Positions 22,782 to 31,096 of a stretch of DNA of 35,106 bases are shown here, piece after piece. How positions within the stretch are numbered: the first letter of the stretch is position 1; every line of letters starts with the position of its first letter. Both the position numbers and the translations under genes were made by a program. Under the pieces are notes generated by a model. That model was given only the letters and a program-made list of their open reading frames with translations, did not search any database and had not been told where the DNA came from. This DNA is from Chthoniobacter flavus (GTDB lineage Bacteria > Verrucomicrobiota > Verrucomicrobiia > Chthoniobacterales > Chthoniobacteraceae), in assembly GCA_945860355.1 (NCBI GenBank), contig CAMARB010000017.1:1-35106 (forward strand), in the 5' to 3' direction.

Positions 22782-25370
22782 TCAGCGCCCCGGCGCCCCG
22801 AGAGCCAATGGCCATTTCCCTGAATGAAACGGCGCCACGGGATACCCCTCGCGATTCATCAGATTCGGCGCCGCTTCCTCGTCCCACGCAAACCGCACGT
22901 GTTTGGGCGCGGACACCGCGGGGCTATGCACCCACAAATCCGCCCCCTCAATCGTGCCGGTCGCCGGACGAAACACGCCATCCTCTCCGGCCACCTCCAA
23001 GTGCGTGGGCGCCTTGCCATCCCGCGTCGCCAGGCCGTTGCCGGCATGCCGGAAACGCACCCGCAAACGCGCCCCCTCCGGCTCGAGCCCGTCAAAAAGC
23101 GGGCTCTCCACGATCCCCGCGTCCTTCCGGTAAACCCTGCTCAGCGCCATGGCGGCGAGCCGCAGAGCCGCCTCCTGTTTTTTCACGGGATGAATGTCGC
23201 GCACATCGGAGACGGTGTCGTGGATGACAGCCATGCCCGTGTTCGGCTGTTTGAGAAATGCCGTCTGCGCCATCCAAAACTCCGGCAATGTTTCCCGGGT
23301 GATCGGCAGCTCCTTGGTGCTGCGCGCCGAGTAGGTCCAGGGCGCGATCTGCACGTAAAGAAACGGGAAATCCCCCTGCTGCCACACGGACCGCCAGGTG
23401 TTGACCATCTTCTCCAGCATCCCCGTGTACCCGGCCCCGGCCAGCTTCAGGCAGTTGCTCTCCCCCTGATACCAGAGCGCCCCGGCAATCGCGTACGGCG
23501 CCATGGGATGCAGCATCCCCTTGTAAAGCCCGCCCCCGTCCGACCACGCCTCAATGGGTGTTCCGCCGACCGACGCGTTGAGGATGCCCACGGGCACCCC
23601 GAGCTGGCGCCGCAATTCCCGCGCGAAGAAGTAGCCCAGCGCCGAGTCGCCATTGACGCCGCCGCTCAGGAGCTCGTTGCGATTGGCCCGATGCCACCCG
23701 CCCTGGACGGCCACGGGCTGAGCCGCGGCGCCGCCCTTGCGGACCGTGAATTGGCGCACGGCGTCGTCCTCGGCCGCGGTCAGCTCGGCGTCGCCGTTGA
23801 AAATCGCATGGCTGAAGCTCCAGTGCATGTTGGACTGCCCCGAGGCGAGCCACACCTCGCCCACCAGCACGTCCCGCAATTCCAGGCGCGTGGTTGCGTC
23901 TGCAATCACCAGCGTGCGCGGCTCCAGACTCGCCGGCAGGGGATCCAAATCCAAACGCCACAGACCGTTTGCGTCGGCCTTGGTTGTCTTGTTCTGACCG
24001 GCAAACTCCACACGCACCTCCGTCTGGGCAGGCGCCATCCCCCAGACGGGCACAGGACGGCCCTGCTGCAGCACCATCCGGTCTGAGAAAAGGCCATTGG
24101 GCGCGAGACGCACAGGCCCCGCCGCCTTGACCGCCTTCCGGGGATCGGACGGCGCCGCCGCCAGTTGCCCGCGCAGCCAGGGCGTGATGCGCTGGGCCCA
24201 ACGCGCCCCATGCTCCCGCTGGCCCGCCCCGCTCAAATGCACCCCTTTGCCGCCCCGCTCCCGCAGCGCACCGGTCAGCGCGTCCGTGTCCGGCCCCTCC
24301 AACCCCGCGCCGCTCTCCCACACATGACGCTGCGCCAGCCGAATCTCCGGTGAAAACTCGTCTCCGGGCACGTGGTAGCTGGCCTGCGCCACAAACCAGG
24401 GGGCTTCCCAACCCGCCGCAGCCCGGGACTCGGCGATAAGTTTCTCCAAATACGTCCGATACCCGGGCCCGGGCAGGGTCCGGCTCGGATCGGCTTGGTT
24501 CGCATCCGACTCCCCCTGATGCCAGAGCACCGCGCGAAAACCGCGTTTACCCAAGGCCCGCAACTTCTCCGCAAAGGATTCGAAAATGCCGCCGTTGGAC
24601 TCCCAGAGATTCGCGCCGACGGTGACCACCCGCCCCGTGATTGTGGGCAGAACCGGAAACTGAATACCCTTGGGCAACCACTCCCGCACGCTGGTGGCGC
24701 CCACCCCCGTGCTCACAAAACCCACGGGCACGCCGAACTCGGCCGCCAGGGCGTCGCCCAGAGGCGGCACAAAACTGCCCCCGGGTCCCCCAGCCCCCGG
24801 CTGGGGATCCCGGCAAATCTGCCAGCGCCCGTCTTCGAGTCGGGCGGAGACGCGCCCGGAAGACGTCCCCAGCTTTTCCTCGCCGTAATTTGCGGAATTG
24901 GACTGCCCGGCCACCACAAACACCTCCCCGACACCGACGTGTTCCACCGCCTGCTCGGCGCCCACTTTTGCCCCGTCCTTCGCCCGAATCTCGACCCGAT
25001 ACCAGCCCCCGGCCGGCGCCTTCAAAACACCCCGGAACGCCGCCACGGAAGGACTAAAAAAAACCGCCTGCCATTGCGGGGCGACGCCTTCGCCCAAAAC
25101 CCGGGCCTCCAAGCGGTTGGGGCGCGGCTCTTTGGCGCTCCCGTACACCAGGTTCCCCTCCAGAAGCAGCTCCCCCTCGCCGCCATCCGTGCGCTGGAAA
25201 ACCTGATGCTCCACGGGACTTTTGAGGACAATTCCGTAAGCCGCTTGGGCGGACGCGTCCGGGCCCGGTTGCGCTGCGGCAGGCGCTTGCCCACGGGCAA
25301 CGGGCGAGGAGAGCAGGATCAGCGGAAGAAACCCAGCCGCCACAATTTGGGGGAAACAGATCAATTTCAT
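22782..25370 (-). CDS. Bifunctional two-domain SASA/SGNH carbohydrate esterase
   Basis: 862 residues with signal peptide MKLICFPQIVAAGFLPLILL, cleavage near ARGQA. Two complete esterase units are fused. Unit 1 (about 145-400): VVAGQSNSANYG with nucleophile S157, LWHQGESDA at 282-290, and a D-x-D...GVHLSGAG segment with H378. Unit 2 (about 420-855): an N-terminal beta-sandwich (PNGLFSDRMVLQQGRPVPVW), LASGQSNMHWS with S513, LWYQGESNC, and DVRDIHPVKKQE with D725 and H727. Unit 2 is the close relative of the single-domain esterase at 10329; unit 1 is of a different subfamily, so this looks like a fusion rather than a tandem duplication. It would deacetylate glycans outside the cytoplasm, possibly at two kinds of position. 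It stands alone on the minus strand, divergent from the cytochrome gene at 25768. Confidence 0.9.
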   Translation of the reverse strand: MKLICFPQIVAAGFLPLILLSSPVARGQAPAAAQPGPDASAQAAYGIVLKSPVEHQVFQRTDGGEGELLLEGNLVYGSAKEPRPNRLEARVLGEGVAPQWQAVFFSPSVAAFRGVLKAPAGGWYRVEIRAKDGAKVGAEQAVEHVGVGEVFVVAGQSNSANYGEEKLGTSSGRVSARLEDGRWQICRDPQPGAGGPGGSFVPPLGDALAAEFGVPVGFVSTGVGATSVREWLPKGIQFPVLPTITGRVVTVGANLWESNGGIFESFAEKLRALGKRGFRAVLWHQGESDANQADPSRTLPGPGYRTYLEKLIAESRAAAGWEAPWFVAQASYHVPGDEFSPEIRLAQRHVWESGAGLEGPDTDALTGALRERGGKGVHLSGAGQREHGARWAQRITPWLRGQLAAAPSDPRKAVKAAGPVRLAPNGLFSDRMVLQQGRPVPVWGMAPAQTEVRVEFAGQNKTTKADANGLWRLDLDPLPASLEPRTLVIADATTRLELRDVLVGEVWLASGQSNMHWSFSHAIFNGDAELTAAEDDAVRQFTVRKGGAAAQPVAVQGGWHRANRNELLSGGVNGDSALGYFFARELRRQLGVPVGILNASVGGTPIEAWSDGGGLYKGMLHPMAPYAIAGALWYQGESNCLKLAGAGYTGMLEKMVNTWRSVWQQGDFPFLYVQIAPWTYSARSTKELPITRETLPEFWMAQTAFLKQPNTGMAVIHDTVSDVRDIHPVKKQEAALRLAAMALSRVYRKDAGIVESPLFDGLEPEGARLRVRFRHAGNGLATRDGKAPTHLEVAGEDGVFRPATGTIEGADLWVHSPAVSAPKHVRFAWDEEAAPNLMNREGYPVAPFHSGKWPLALGAPGR

Positions 25371-25767
25371 GCGTCTATGGGAGGGGTAACCCCGGGACCG
25401 ACGCCTTTATTGGGGGATGCCGGTTTTTTCCGGCGAACCCAACCACGCGCCCGGAGGAGGGTAGACAAGGATGCCTCCCATGACAGTGCGCGCCTGCGCA
25501 GTGCGGGAACCCCGTTTACCTCTCCCCTGCGTCCTCAAAGTGGCACAGCCATCCTGGATGTGACTGCCACAGGTCAAAGGCTGGAAGTCTGTGCCACCTT
25601 CCGGCGGCTTGCCGAGGGATGCCCGGGCCCGCTCCATCCACGAGGTTCGGCCGGATCGGCGCCGTGGAGGGGCACACAACTGGCTCTTTTAGCTCCCCCA
25701 CCCAAAAAAAAAGCCTGTGCCAAAAAAAAATGTAACCTTTCCCTTCCCGGCTGGAGATGTCGGATGC
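25371..25767. other. Divergent intergenic region
   Basis: 397 bp between the double esterase and the second cytochrome gene. It holds the hairpin repeat at 25540-25597 and A-runs near 25704-25730. The frame of the cytochrome is open from a GTG at 25717, but that part is not signal-peptide-like. No clear promoter pair can be named. Confidence 0.5.
25540..25597. repeat. Intergenic hairpin repeat (GTGGCACAG family)
   Basis: Perfect 9-bp outer arms GTGGCACAG (25540-25548) and CTGTGCCAC (25589-25597) enclose inner sequences CCATCCTGG and GGCTGGAAG plus a second GCCACAGG. This palindromic style, built around CACAGGCTGGAAG-type words, is common between genes of Verrucomicrobiota as I recall. One copy only is in the window. 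Confidence 0.6.
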
Positions 25768-28527
25768 ATGAGTCACTCCCAGGCTACCACCCCCTTCTCC
25801 CGCTTCTCCCGCGTCTTTTACAGTTCAAGCCTCGCCTCAAGGGGGCTGGGTTTGGCGCTTGTGTTGACTGCTCCCTGGCAAAAAGCCGCCGCACAACCCT
25901 CCACGGCATTCTTCGAGAAACACTGCATCCAGTGCCACGACGAAGAGAAACGGAAGGGCGGGATCAACCTCGACTCGCTTACACGCGACTTCCAGAAGCC
26001 GGAAACCGCAGCCACCTGGGTCAAGGTTTACGATGTCCTGGCCCGGGGGGAGATGCCGCCCAAGAAAAAAACGCAGCCCGCCCCCGAGGAGCGCCGAGCG
26101 ACCACCGACTGGATCCACGCCCAGCTCACCGCCGCCGACAACGCGCGCGTCGCCCAAGACGGCCGAATCCGCCTGCGGCGGATGACCCGCAGCGAATACG
26201 AAAACTCGCTTAAAGACCTGCTTGGCCTTCCCCGGCTCGACATCCAGGGCCTTTTGCCCGCAGACGGAAGCGTTGCCGGGTTCAAAAAAAACCCGCGGGC
26301 GCTGGAGCTCTCGCCCGCCCATCTTTCCGCGTATACGGCGGCCGCTGAAAAGGCGTTGGAAATCTCCATCGCCACCCGGAGCACCCCGCCTCCGGTTTTC
26401 AAGCAGCGCATTTATCCCGCCGGCCTGTTCAAGTTCGGAGCCAACCTGACTCTAGGTGACTTCGTGCTGCTCAAGGACCGCCAGCCCGATCCGCTCCTGC
26501 CCATCCGAGGCGCATCGCCGGATTCCGCCGACAAAGCGGCGGATCCAGAGCAGGAAGGCGAAAAGGCGGAGCGGAAACGGATTTTTGCGGAGAACAAGGT
26601 GGCCCAGAGTGAAAGCGCCGTGGGCCTTCTGATGCCGAACATTATCGGATTCGAGGCCGCCATGAACGTGGCACCGATCTACCAGGGGCCTTACCGGCTC
26701 CGGATCTCCGTCTGGGGGTTCCTCTGGAACGCCGGCTCGGTGGAACCCTACGCCGCGCAAGCCGCCGTGTTGCGGGCCCACGCGGAGGGCCATCAGCAAG
26801 AGGGAGGAAGACTCCTGGGCACGTTTACAGCGGCGTCACTCTCCCCGAAAGAACACACCCTCACCACCTGGCTCGACCCCCATGAGTCCATCGTGTTCGA
26901 CCCCGTCTCCGTCCCCACCCAAGGCAACCGGATCGAACAACGCAAAGGGCGAACCGCCCAACACGTGGGCCCCGGGGTGGCGCTGGATTGGTTTGAAATT
27001 GAGGGCCCGGTTTTCGAGTCATGGCCGCCCGAAAGCCACCGGCGACTCTTTGGCGACCTGCCCATCGCGCCCCTTCCCGAAAACACCGGCGTGATTCCCC
27101 CAACGCGCGACCCCCTACGCCAGACCCCGGGGGGGTATCTTCCCGCTCTCAACAAGGACGTTCCCGCAGAGGAACGGACCCGGCCGCTTGAAACCGTCCA
27201 ATCGACCAACCCCGAGGCGGACGCCCACGCGCTGCTGACCGGATTCCTGCGCCGCGCCTTTCGGCGAAACATCAGCCAATGGGAGGTCGCGCCTTATCTG
27301 AATCTCGTGATAAGACGGCTGGCCGCAGACGACTGCTTCGAAGACGCCCTGCGGCGCGCTTACATCGCCGTGCTCACCTCGCCGGAGTTTCTTTTCCACC
27401 CGGCCGACGCCCCTCCCGGCGTCCCCCGGGACCCCGCCGCGTTCACCCTGGCCTCGCGCCTCTCTTTCTGGCTCTGGAACGGGCTCCCGGACGAACCCCT
27501 GCTGGCTGCCGCCGCCGACGGCACCCTGAGTCGGCCCGAAGTGCTCCATGCCCAGATCGACAGGCTGTTGGCCGACCCCAGGAGCAACCGGTTCATTGAG
27601 GACTTCGCCAACCAATGGCTGGAGCTGGAGCGCCTGGAGGAGACCTCCCCGGACCCCAAACTTTACCCCGAATACTCCTTCCTCCTGCACGAAGGGATGC
27701 TGTCTGAAACCCGGGCCTTTCTGCGGGAGCTCCTCGACAATAACCTGCCCATCACCTCTCTGGCGCGGAGCGATTTCTCCATGCTCACCCAGCGCTTGGC
27801 CGAACACTACGGGATTCCCGGCGTGGAAGGCGCTGAAGTGCAACGGGTGACGCTGCCCGCCGACAGCCCCCGAGGCGGCCTGCTCACCCAGGCGGCAATT
27901 CTCAAACTCACCGCCAACGGCACCACGACCTCGCCCGTCAAACGCGGCGTCTGGGTGATGGATCGCCTGCTCAACGAGCCGGCGCCGCCCCCGCCCCCGG
28001 GCATCTCCCTCATCGATCCCGACACCCGGGGCGCCACCACCGTGCGGGAACAACTCGACCGGCACCGCCAAGACGCCAGTTGCGCCGCCTGCCACGCCAA
28101 AATCGATCCCGCCGGGTTCGCCCTCGAATCATTCGACCCGGTCGGCGGCTGGCGCGCCCGCTACCGTTCCAACGGCAAAGGCGACATGCCACCCGAGAAG
28201 GACAAGAGCTTCGTGAATATCCAGTACCGGCTCGGTCCCGCCGTGGACGCCTCCGGACAAATGCCGGACGGCCGGGCATTTGGGGGAATCCAGGACCTCC
28301 AAACCCTTCTCGCGAAAGACCCGGAGAGACTCGCGCGCGCCTTCCTCACCCACCTGTCGCGATACGCCACGGGCACCGAACCGTCCTTTGCCGACCGGCG
28401 GATCATTGCCGAGCTGGTGCAATCCACCGCCTCCAGCCATTACGGCCTGCGGTCGCTCCTGCACGCCCTGGCGGAAAGCCCTCTCCTGCTCGGACCTTCC
28501 AGCCGATCCATCGCATCGCACCCATGA
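25768..28527 (+). CDS. DUF1592-family multidomain cytochrome c, complete
   Basis: 919 residues from the ATG at 25768; an upstream GTG at 25717 is less likely. The N-terminus is signal-like (hydrophobic stretch about 28-36, cleavage near KAAAQ). Order: cytochrome domain with CIQCH (C53-H57) and GEMPPKKK; DUF1587 from about 137 (RRMTRSEYENSLKDLLGL); a beta-sandwich-like centre ending in EGPVFESWPP; DUF1595 (about 485-545); DUF1592 from about 560 (LASRLSFWLWNGLPDEPLL); DUF1588 with CAACH (C772-H776); DUF1585 at the end. It is an exported protein with two predicted c-type haems and is probably a redox enzyme of unknown substrate. Its stop overlaps the start of its DUF1552 partner as ATGA, so they are translationally coupled. 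Confidence 0.93.
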   Translation: MSHSQATTPFSRFSRVFYSSSLASRGLGLALVLTAPWQKAAAQPSTAFFEKHCIQCHDEEKRKGGINLDSLTRDFQKPETAATWVKVYDVLARGEMPPKKKTQPAPEERRATTDWIHAQLTAADNARVAQDGRIRLRRMTRSEYENSLKDLLGLPRLDIQGLLPADGSVAGFKKNPRALELSPAHLSAYTAAAEKALEISIATRSTPPPVFKQRIYPAGLFKFGANLTLGDFVLLKDRQPDPLLPIRGASPDSADKAADPEQEGEKAERKRIFAENKVAQSESAVGLLMPNIIGFEAAMNVAPIYQGPYRLRISVWGFLWNAGSVEPYAAQAAVLRAHAEGHQQEGGRLLGTFTAASLSPKEHTLTTWLDPHESIVFDPVSVPTQGNRIEQRKGRTAQHVGPGVALDWFEIEGPVFESWPPESHRRLFGDLPIAPLPENTGVIPPTRDPLRQTPGGYLPALNKDVPAEERTRPLETVQSTNPEADAHALLTGFLRRAFRRNISQWEVAPYLNLVIRRLAADDCFEDALRRAYIAVLTSPEFLFHPADAPPGVPRDPAAFTLASRLSFWLWNGLPDEPLLAAAADGTLSRPEVLHAQIDRLLADPRSNRFIEDFANQWLELERLEETSPDPKLYPEYSFLLHEGMLSETRAFLRELLDNNLPITSLARSDFSMLTQRLAEHYGIPGVEGAEVQRVTLPADSPRGGLLTQAAILKLTANGTTTSPVKRGVWVMDRLLNEPAPPPPPGISLIDPDTRGATTVREQLDRHRQDASCAACHAKIDPAGFALESFDPVGGWRARYRSNGKGDMPPEKDKSFVNIQYRLGPAVDASGQMPDGRAFGGIQDLQTLLAKDPERLARAFLTHLSRYATGTEPSFADRRIIAELVQSTASSHYGLRSLLHALAESPLLLGPSSRSIASHP

Positions 28528-29837
28528 ATTCAACCCCTCCCATCATGACCAACCGCCGTCAGTTCCTGCGCGCCGCCGGCGCCACCATCGCCCTGCCCTT
28601 TCTCCAGTCGCTTTGTCCGGCGCTGGCGCGCGCGGCGGCGCCTCTCGCGCAGCCCAAACGCCTGGTGCTCATCCACGTGCCCCTGGGCATGATGCCCCAG
28701 TTCTTCTTCGGCCCCAAACCGACCGCCGACGCCCCTCTGGTGTCGGGCGCCCCGCTCTCGACTCCCTACCTGGATCTGCTGGCGGAGCACCGCGGGCATT
28801 TCACCACGTTCTCGGGCATGTCACATCCCGACGTGGACGGCAACCATCACGCCTCTCACTCTTTCCTCACCGGAGCGCGCCACCCGGGCCAACCCACGTT
28901 CCGCAACTCCATCTCGCTGGACCAACTCGTGGCCGAGGAGATAGGGACCGACACCCGGTTTCCTTTCCTCTCGCTCTCGGTCCGCAAATCCGAGCACTAC
29001 TCGGACTCCCTCGCCGTTTCCCGGGCCGGGGTGAGTATCCCCTCCGAAACCAGCCCCAAACGGCTGTTCCGGAACATGTTCGTGGCGGGCACCCCCGAGG
29101 AAAAAGCCGCAACCCTGCGGCGGATTGAAGCCGGCGGCAGTGTGCTCGACCTCGTGCTCGACAAGGCGTCCCGGCTGGGAAAAGCCGCCTCCGCCGACGA
29201 CCGGGCTCGGGTGGACCAGTATTTCCAGAGTGTGCGCGAACTCGAACGCCGCCTTCAACGCTCCGTGGAATGGGAAAACCGCCCCAAACCCGCCGCGCCG
29301 GCGCCGGAGCCGGACGACATTGCCGACGCCAACCGGGTCATCGACAGGTCCAAGCTCATGTTTGAAATGATGCGGCTCGCGATGCAAAGCGACTCCACCC
29401 GGGTGATGACGCTGTCGCTGAGCACATTTTCAGTGGTGCCCCACGTGCCGGGAGTCAAAAACGAGACCCATGGCCTCACCCATCACGGCAACGAACCGGA
29501 GAAAATCGCCGAGCTCCGTAAGATCGAGGAGGCCCAGATCGTCGCCTTCGGCGGTTTCCTGCAATCCCTGCGCGACGTCAACGAAGGCGGCGGTTCGTTG
29601 CTGGACCAAACCCAGGTGCTCTACGGGAGTTGTTTGGGCAACGCCAATTCCCATTCCAACCAGAACCTGCCCATCATCCTGGCGGGCGGCGGGTTCAAAC
29701 ACCCGGGGCATCTCGCCTTTAACGAAACCCGGAACGAACCCATGGCCAAACTCTTCCTCACCATGCTCAACCGACTCGGCGTCGAAGCCGACAGCTTCGC
29801 CTCCTTCTCCAGCACCCTGCGCGGACTCGATTCCTAA
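28524..29837 (+). CDS. DUF1552 protein, Tat-exported (pair 2)
   Basis: 437 residues from the ATG at 28524, which overlaps the cytochrome stop by ATGA. The twin-arginine signal is TNRRQFLRAAGATIALPF. Conserved segments shared with the paralogues are GMSHPDVDGNHHASHSFLTG, RNSISLDQLVAEEIG, YFQSVRELERRLQ, HGLTHHGNEPEKI (H320-H321) and GNANSHSNQNLP plus a Gly-rich run. The early His cluster, the His pair and the later Ser-His are candidates for metal or catalytic residues; this is inference from conservation among three sequences. The family has no assigned reaction. A terminator-like hairpin follows 18 bp after the stop. Confidence 0.93.
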   Translation: MNSTPPIMTNRRQFLRAAGATIALPFLQSLCPALARAAAPLAQPKRLVLIHVPLGMMPQFFFGPKPTADAPLVSGAPLSTPYLDLLAEHRGHFTTFSGMSHPDVDGNHHASHSFLTGARHPGQPTFRNSISLDQLVAEEIGTDTRFPFLSLSVRKSEHYSDSLAVSRAGVSIPSETSPKRLFRNMFVAGTPEEKAATLRRIEAGGSVLDLVLDKASRLGKAASADDRARVDQYFQSVRELERRLQRSVEWENRPKPAAPAPEPDDIADANRVIDRSKLMFEMMRLAMQSDSTRVMTLSLSTFSVVPHVPGVKNETHGLTHHGNEPEKIAELRKIEEAQIVAFGGFLQSLRDVNEGGGSLLDQTQVLYGSCLGNANSHSNQNLPIILAGGGFKHPGHLAFNETRNEPMAKLFLTMLNRLGVEADSFASFSSTLRGLDS

Positions 29838-29855
29838 ACCGGTTCTCGCAAAGCT

Positions 29856-29888
29856 GCCCCGGGAAAAACCCAGGAATGGGCCTTTTTT
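29856..29888 (+). terminator. Intrinsic terminator after cytochrome/DUF1552 pair 2
   Basis: GCCC at 29856-29859 can pair with GGGC at 29878-29881 around an internal GGG-AAAAA-CCC hairpin, and TTTTTT follows at 29883-29888. The stem is short, but the T-run and the position 18 bp after the stop make it a plausible terminator. It would separate this pair from the next operon. Confidence 0.5.
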
Positions 29889-30091
29889 AGCGGGAATAGG
29901 CCGGGAAGACCCAAACAAGCGCAAAAAACGCGCGCCGCGTTGGCCTTCCGCGAGGGGGAAGAACAGGAGAAGGCCGCCGGCGGTTCAGGCCATTTAGGTT
30001 TGGGCGTGAAACTCGCTCCCGGACGGTGGCTGCCCTGGAGTCGCACGGGTTTCTCTAATAAATCCGCGGTTCCCGGGTTTGGCTCAACGCG

Positions 30092-31096
30092 ATGCCCCCA
30101 CTCCCCCCCCCTGGACACCTCCCGCGCTCCGGTAACAGGCACATCAGAACCCTGTTCTCCCTCGGTCTGAGCTTGTTGGCCGGAGTCGCTCCGGCGCTGG
30201 ACTTGCAATGGGCGGCGGTTTCGGACCCGGGCAATCCGCCGGACCGCACAGGCTACGGCGGGGTCGCCTACGCTTTTGAGATCACAAAAACCGAGATCAC
30301 CCTCGGCCAATACGCGGAGTTTCTCAACGCCGTCGCGGCGAGTGATCCCCACGGCCTGTGGTCTCCCGCCCTCAAAAACGCCCCCACGGCGAGTATGAAG
30401 AGGGAGCGGGTCCTCATCGATCGGCAGGGCGAACCCGGCGCTTACCATTACGTGGTGACTCCCGAGTTCAGCTCGCAACCGGCCAGCGAGATCAGTTTTT
30501 TTGATGCCATGCGGTTTGCCAACTGGCTCCACAACGGCATGGGCAGCGGCGACACGGAATCCGGGGCCTACGGCGTTGCGGGTGCCAAAGGGCTCGCCGT
30601 GCATCAACCCGGGGCCCGGGTTTGGATTCCCACGGAGGACGAATGGTATAAGGCGGCCTATTACCAACCGGAACCCAAAGGCGGCCCGCCGGGGGGGTAT
30701 TGGCGGTATCCGACCCGCAGCAACGAACCGCCCGCAGCCAAAGAAGCGGGCGCCCCCGATCAAAACGCGGCGAGTTTCGGGAGAGACCACCGCGAAAAGG
30801 ACTACAGCAGCTACAATTTTATCCCCGTGGGCAGCCTTCCCAACGCAGGCAGTTATTACGGCACGTTCGACCAAGGCGGCAACGTCTGGGAATGGAACGA
30901 GGCCATCGTGTTCAACTCCCAGCGCGGGATGCGCGGGGGCAGCACCCCGCATACGGTGCAAAAACTCCGCGCCGATGTGCGCTCCAGCGCGCGGCCCGAA
31001 AGAAAATACCCCGACACCGGGTTCCGCCTGGCCCGGCCCATCCAGGAGCCCGTTCCAGGGACAGCGGCCCCCACCCCCGCCTCAAAACCCCAATGA
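30092..31096 (+). CDS. FGE-like (SUMF1-fold) exported protein without cysteine
   Basis: 334 residues. After a Pro-rich start comes a hydrophobic segment (IRTLFSLGLSLLAGVAPAL), probably a signal peptide. The FGE-sulfatase fold spans about 40-315: EITKTEITLGQYAEFLNAVA, FFDAMRFANWLHNGMG, WIPTEDEWYKAAYY, YYGTFDQGGNVWEWNEA, GMRGGS and DTGFRLAR. True formylglycine-generating enzymes need two active-site cysteines near the C-terminus; this protein has no cysteine at all, so it cannot mature sulfatases by that chemistry. Relatives I recall usually end in a PEP-CTERM anchor; here the end is a Pro/Ala tail instead. Its stop overlaps the next cytochrome gene by ATGA, suggesting a structural or binding role for that module. 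The start is the only ATG available, and the odd first residues leave some doubt. Confidence 0.85.
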   Translation: MPPLPPPGHLPRSGNRHIRTLFSLGLSLLAGVAPALDLQWAAVSDPGNPPDRTGYGGVAYAFEITKTEITLGQYAEFLNAVAASDPHGLWSPALKNAPTASMKRERVLIDRQGEPGAYHYVVTPEFSSQPASEISFFDAMRFANWLHNGMGSGDTESGAYGVAGAKGLAVHQPGARVWIPTEDEWYKAAYYQPEPKGGPPGGYWRYPTRSNEPPAAKEAGAPDQNAASFGRDHREKDYSSYNFIPVGSLPNAGSYYGTFDQGGNVWEWNEAIVFNSQRGMRGGSTPHTVQKLRADVRSSARPERKYPDTGFRLARPIQEPVPGTAAPTPASKPQ

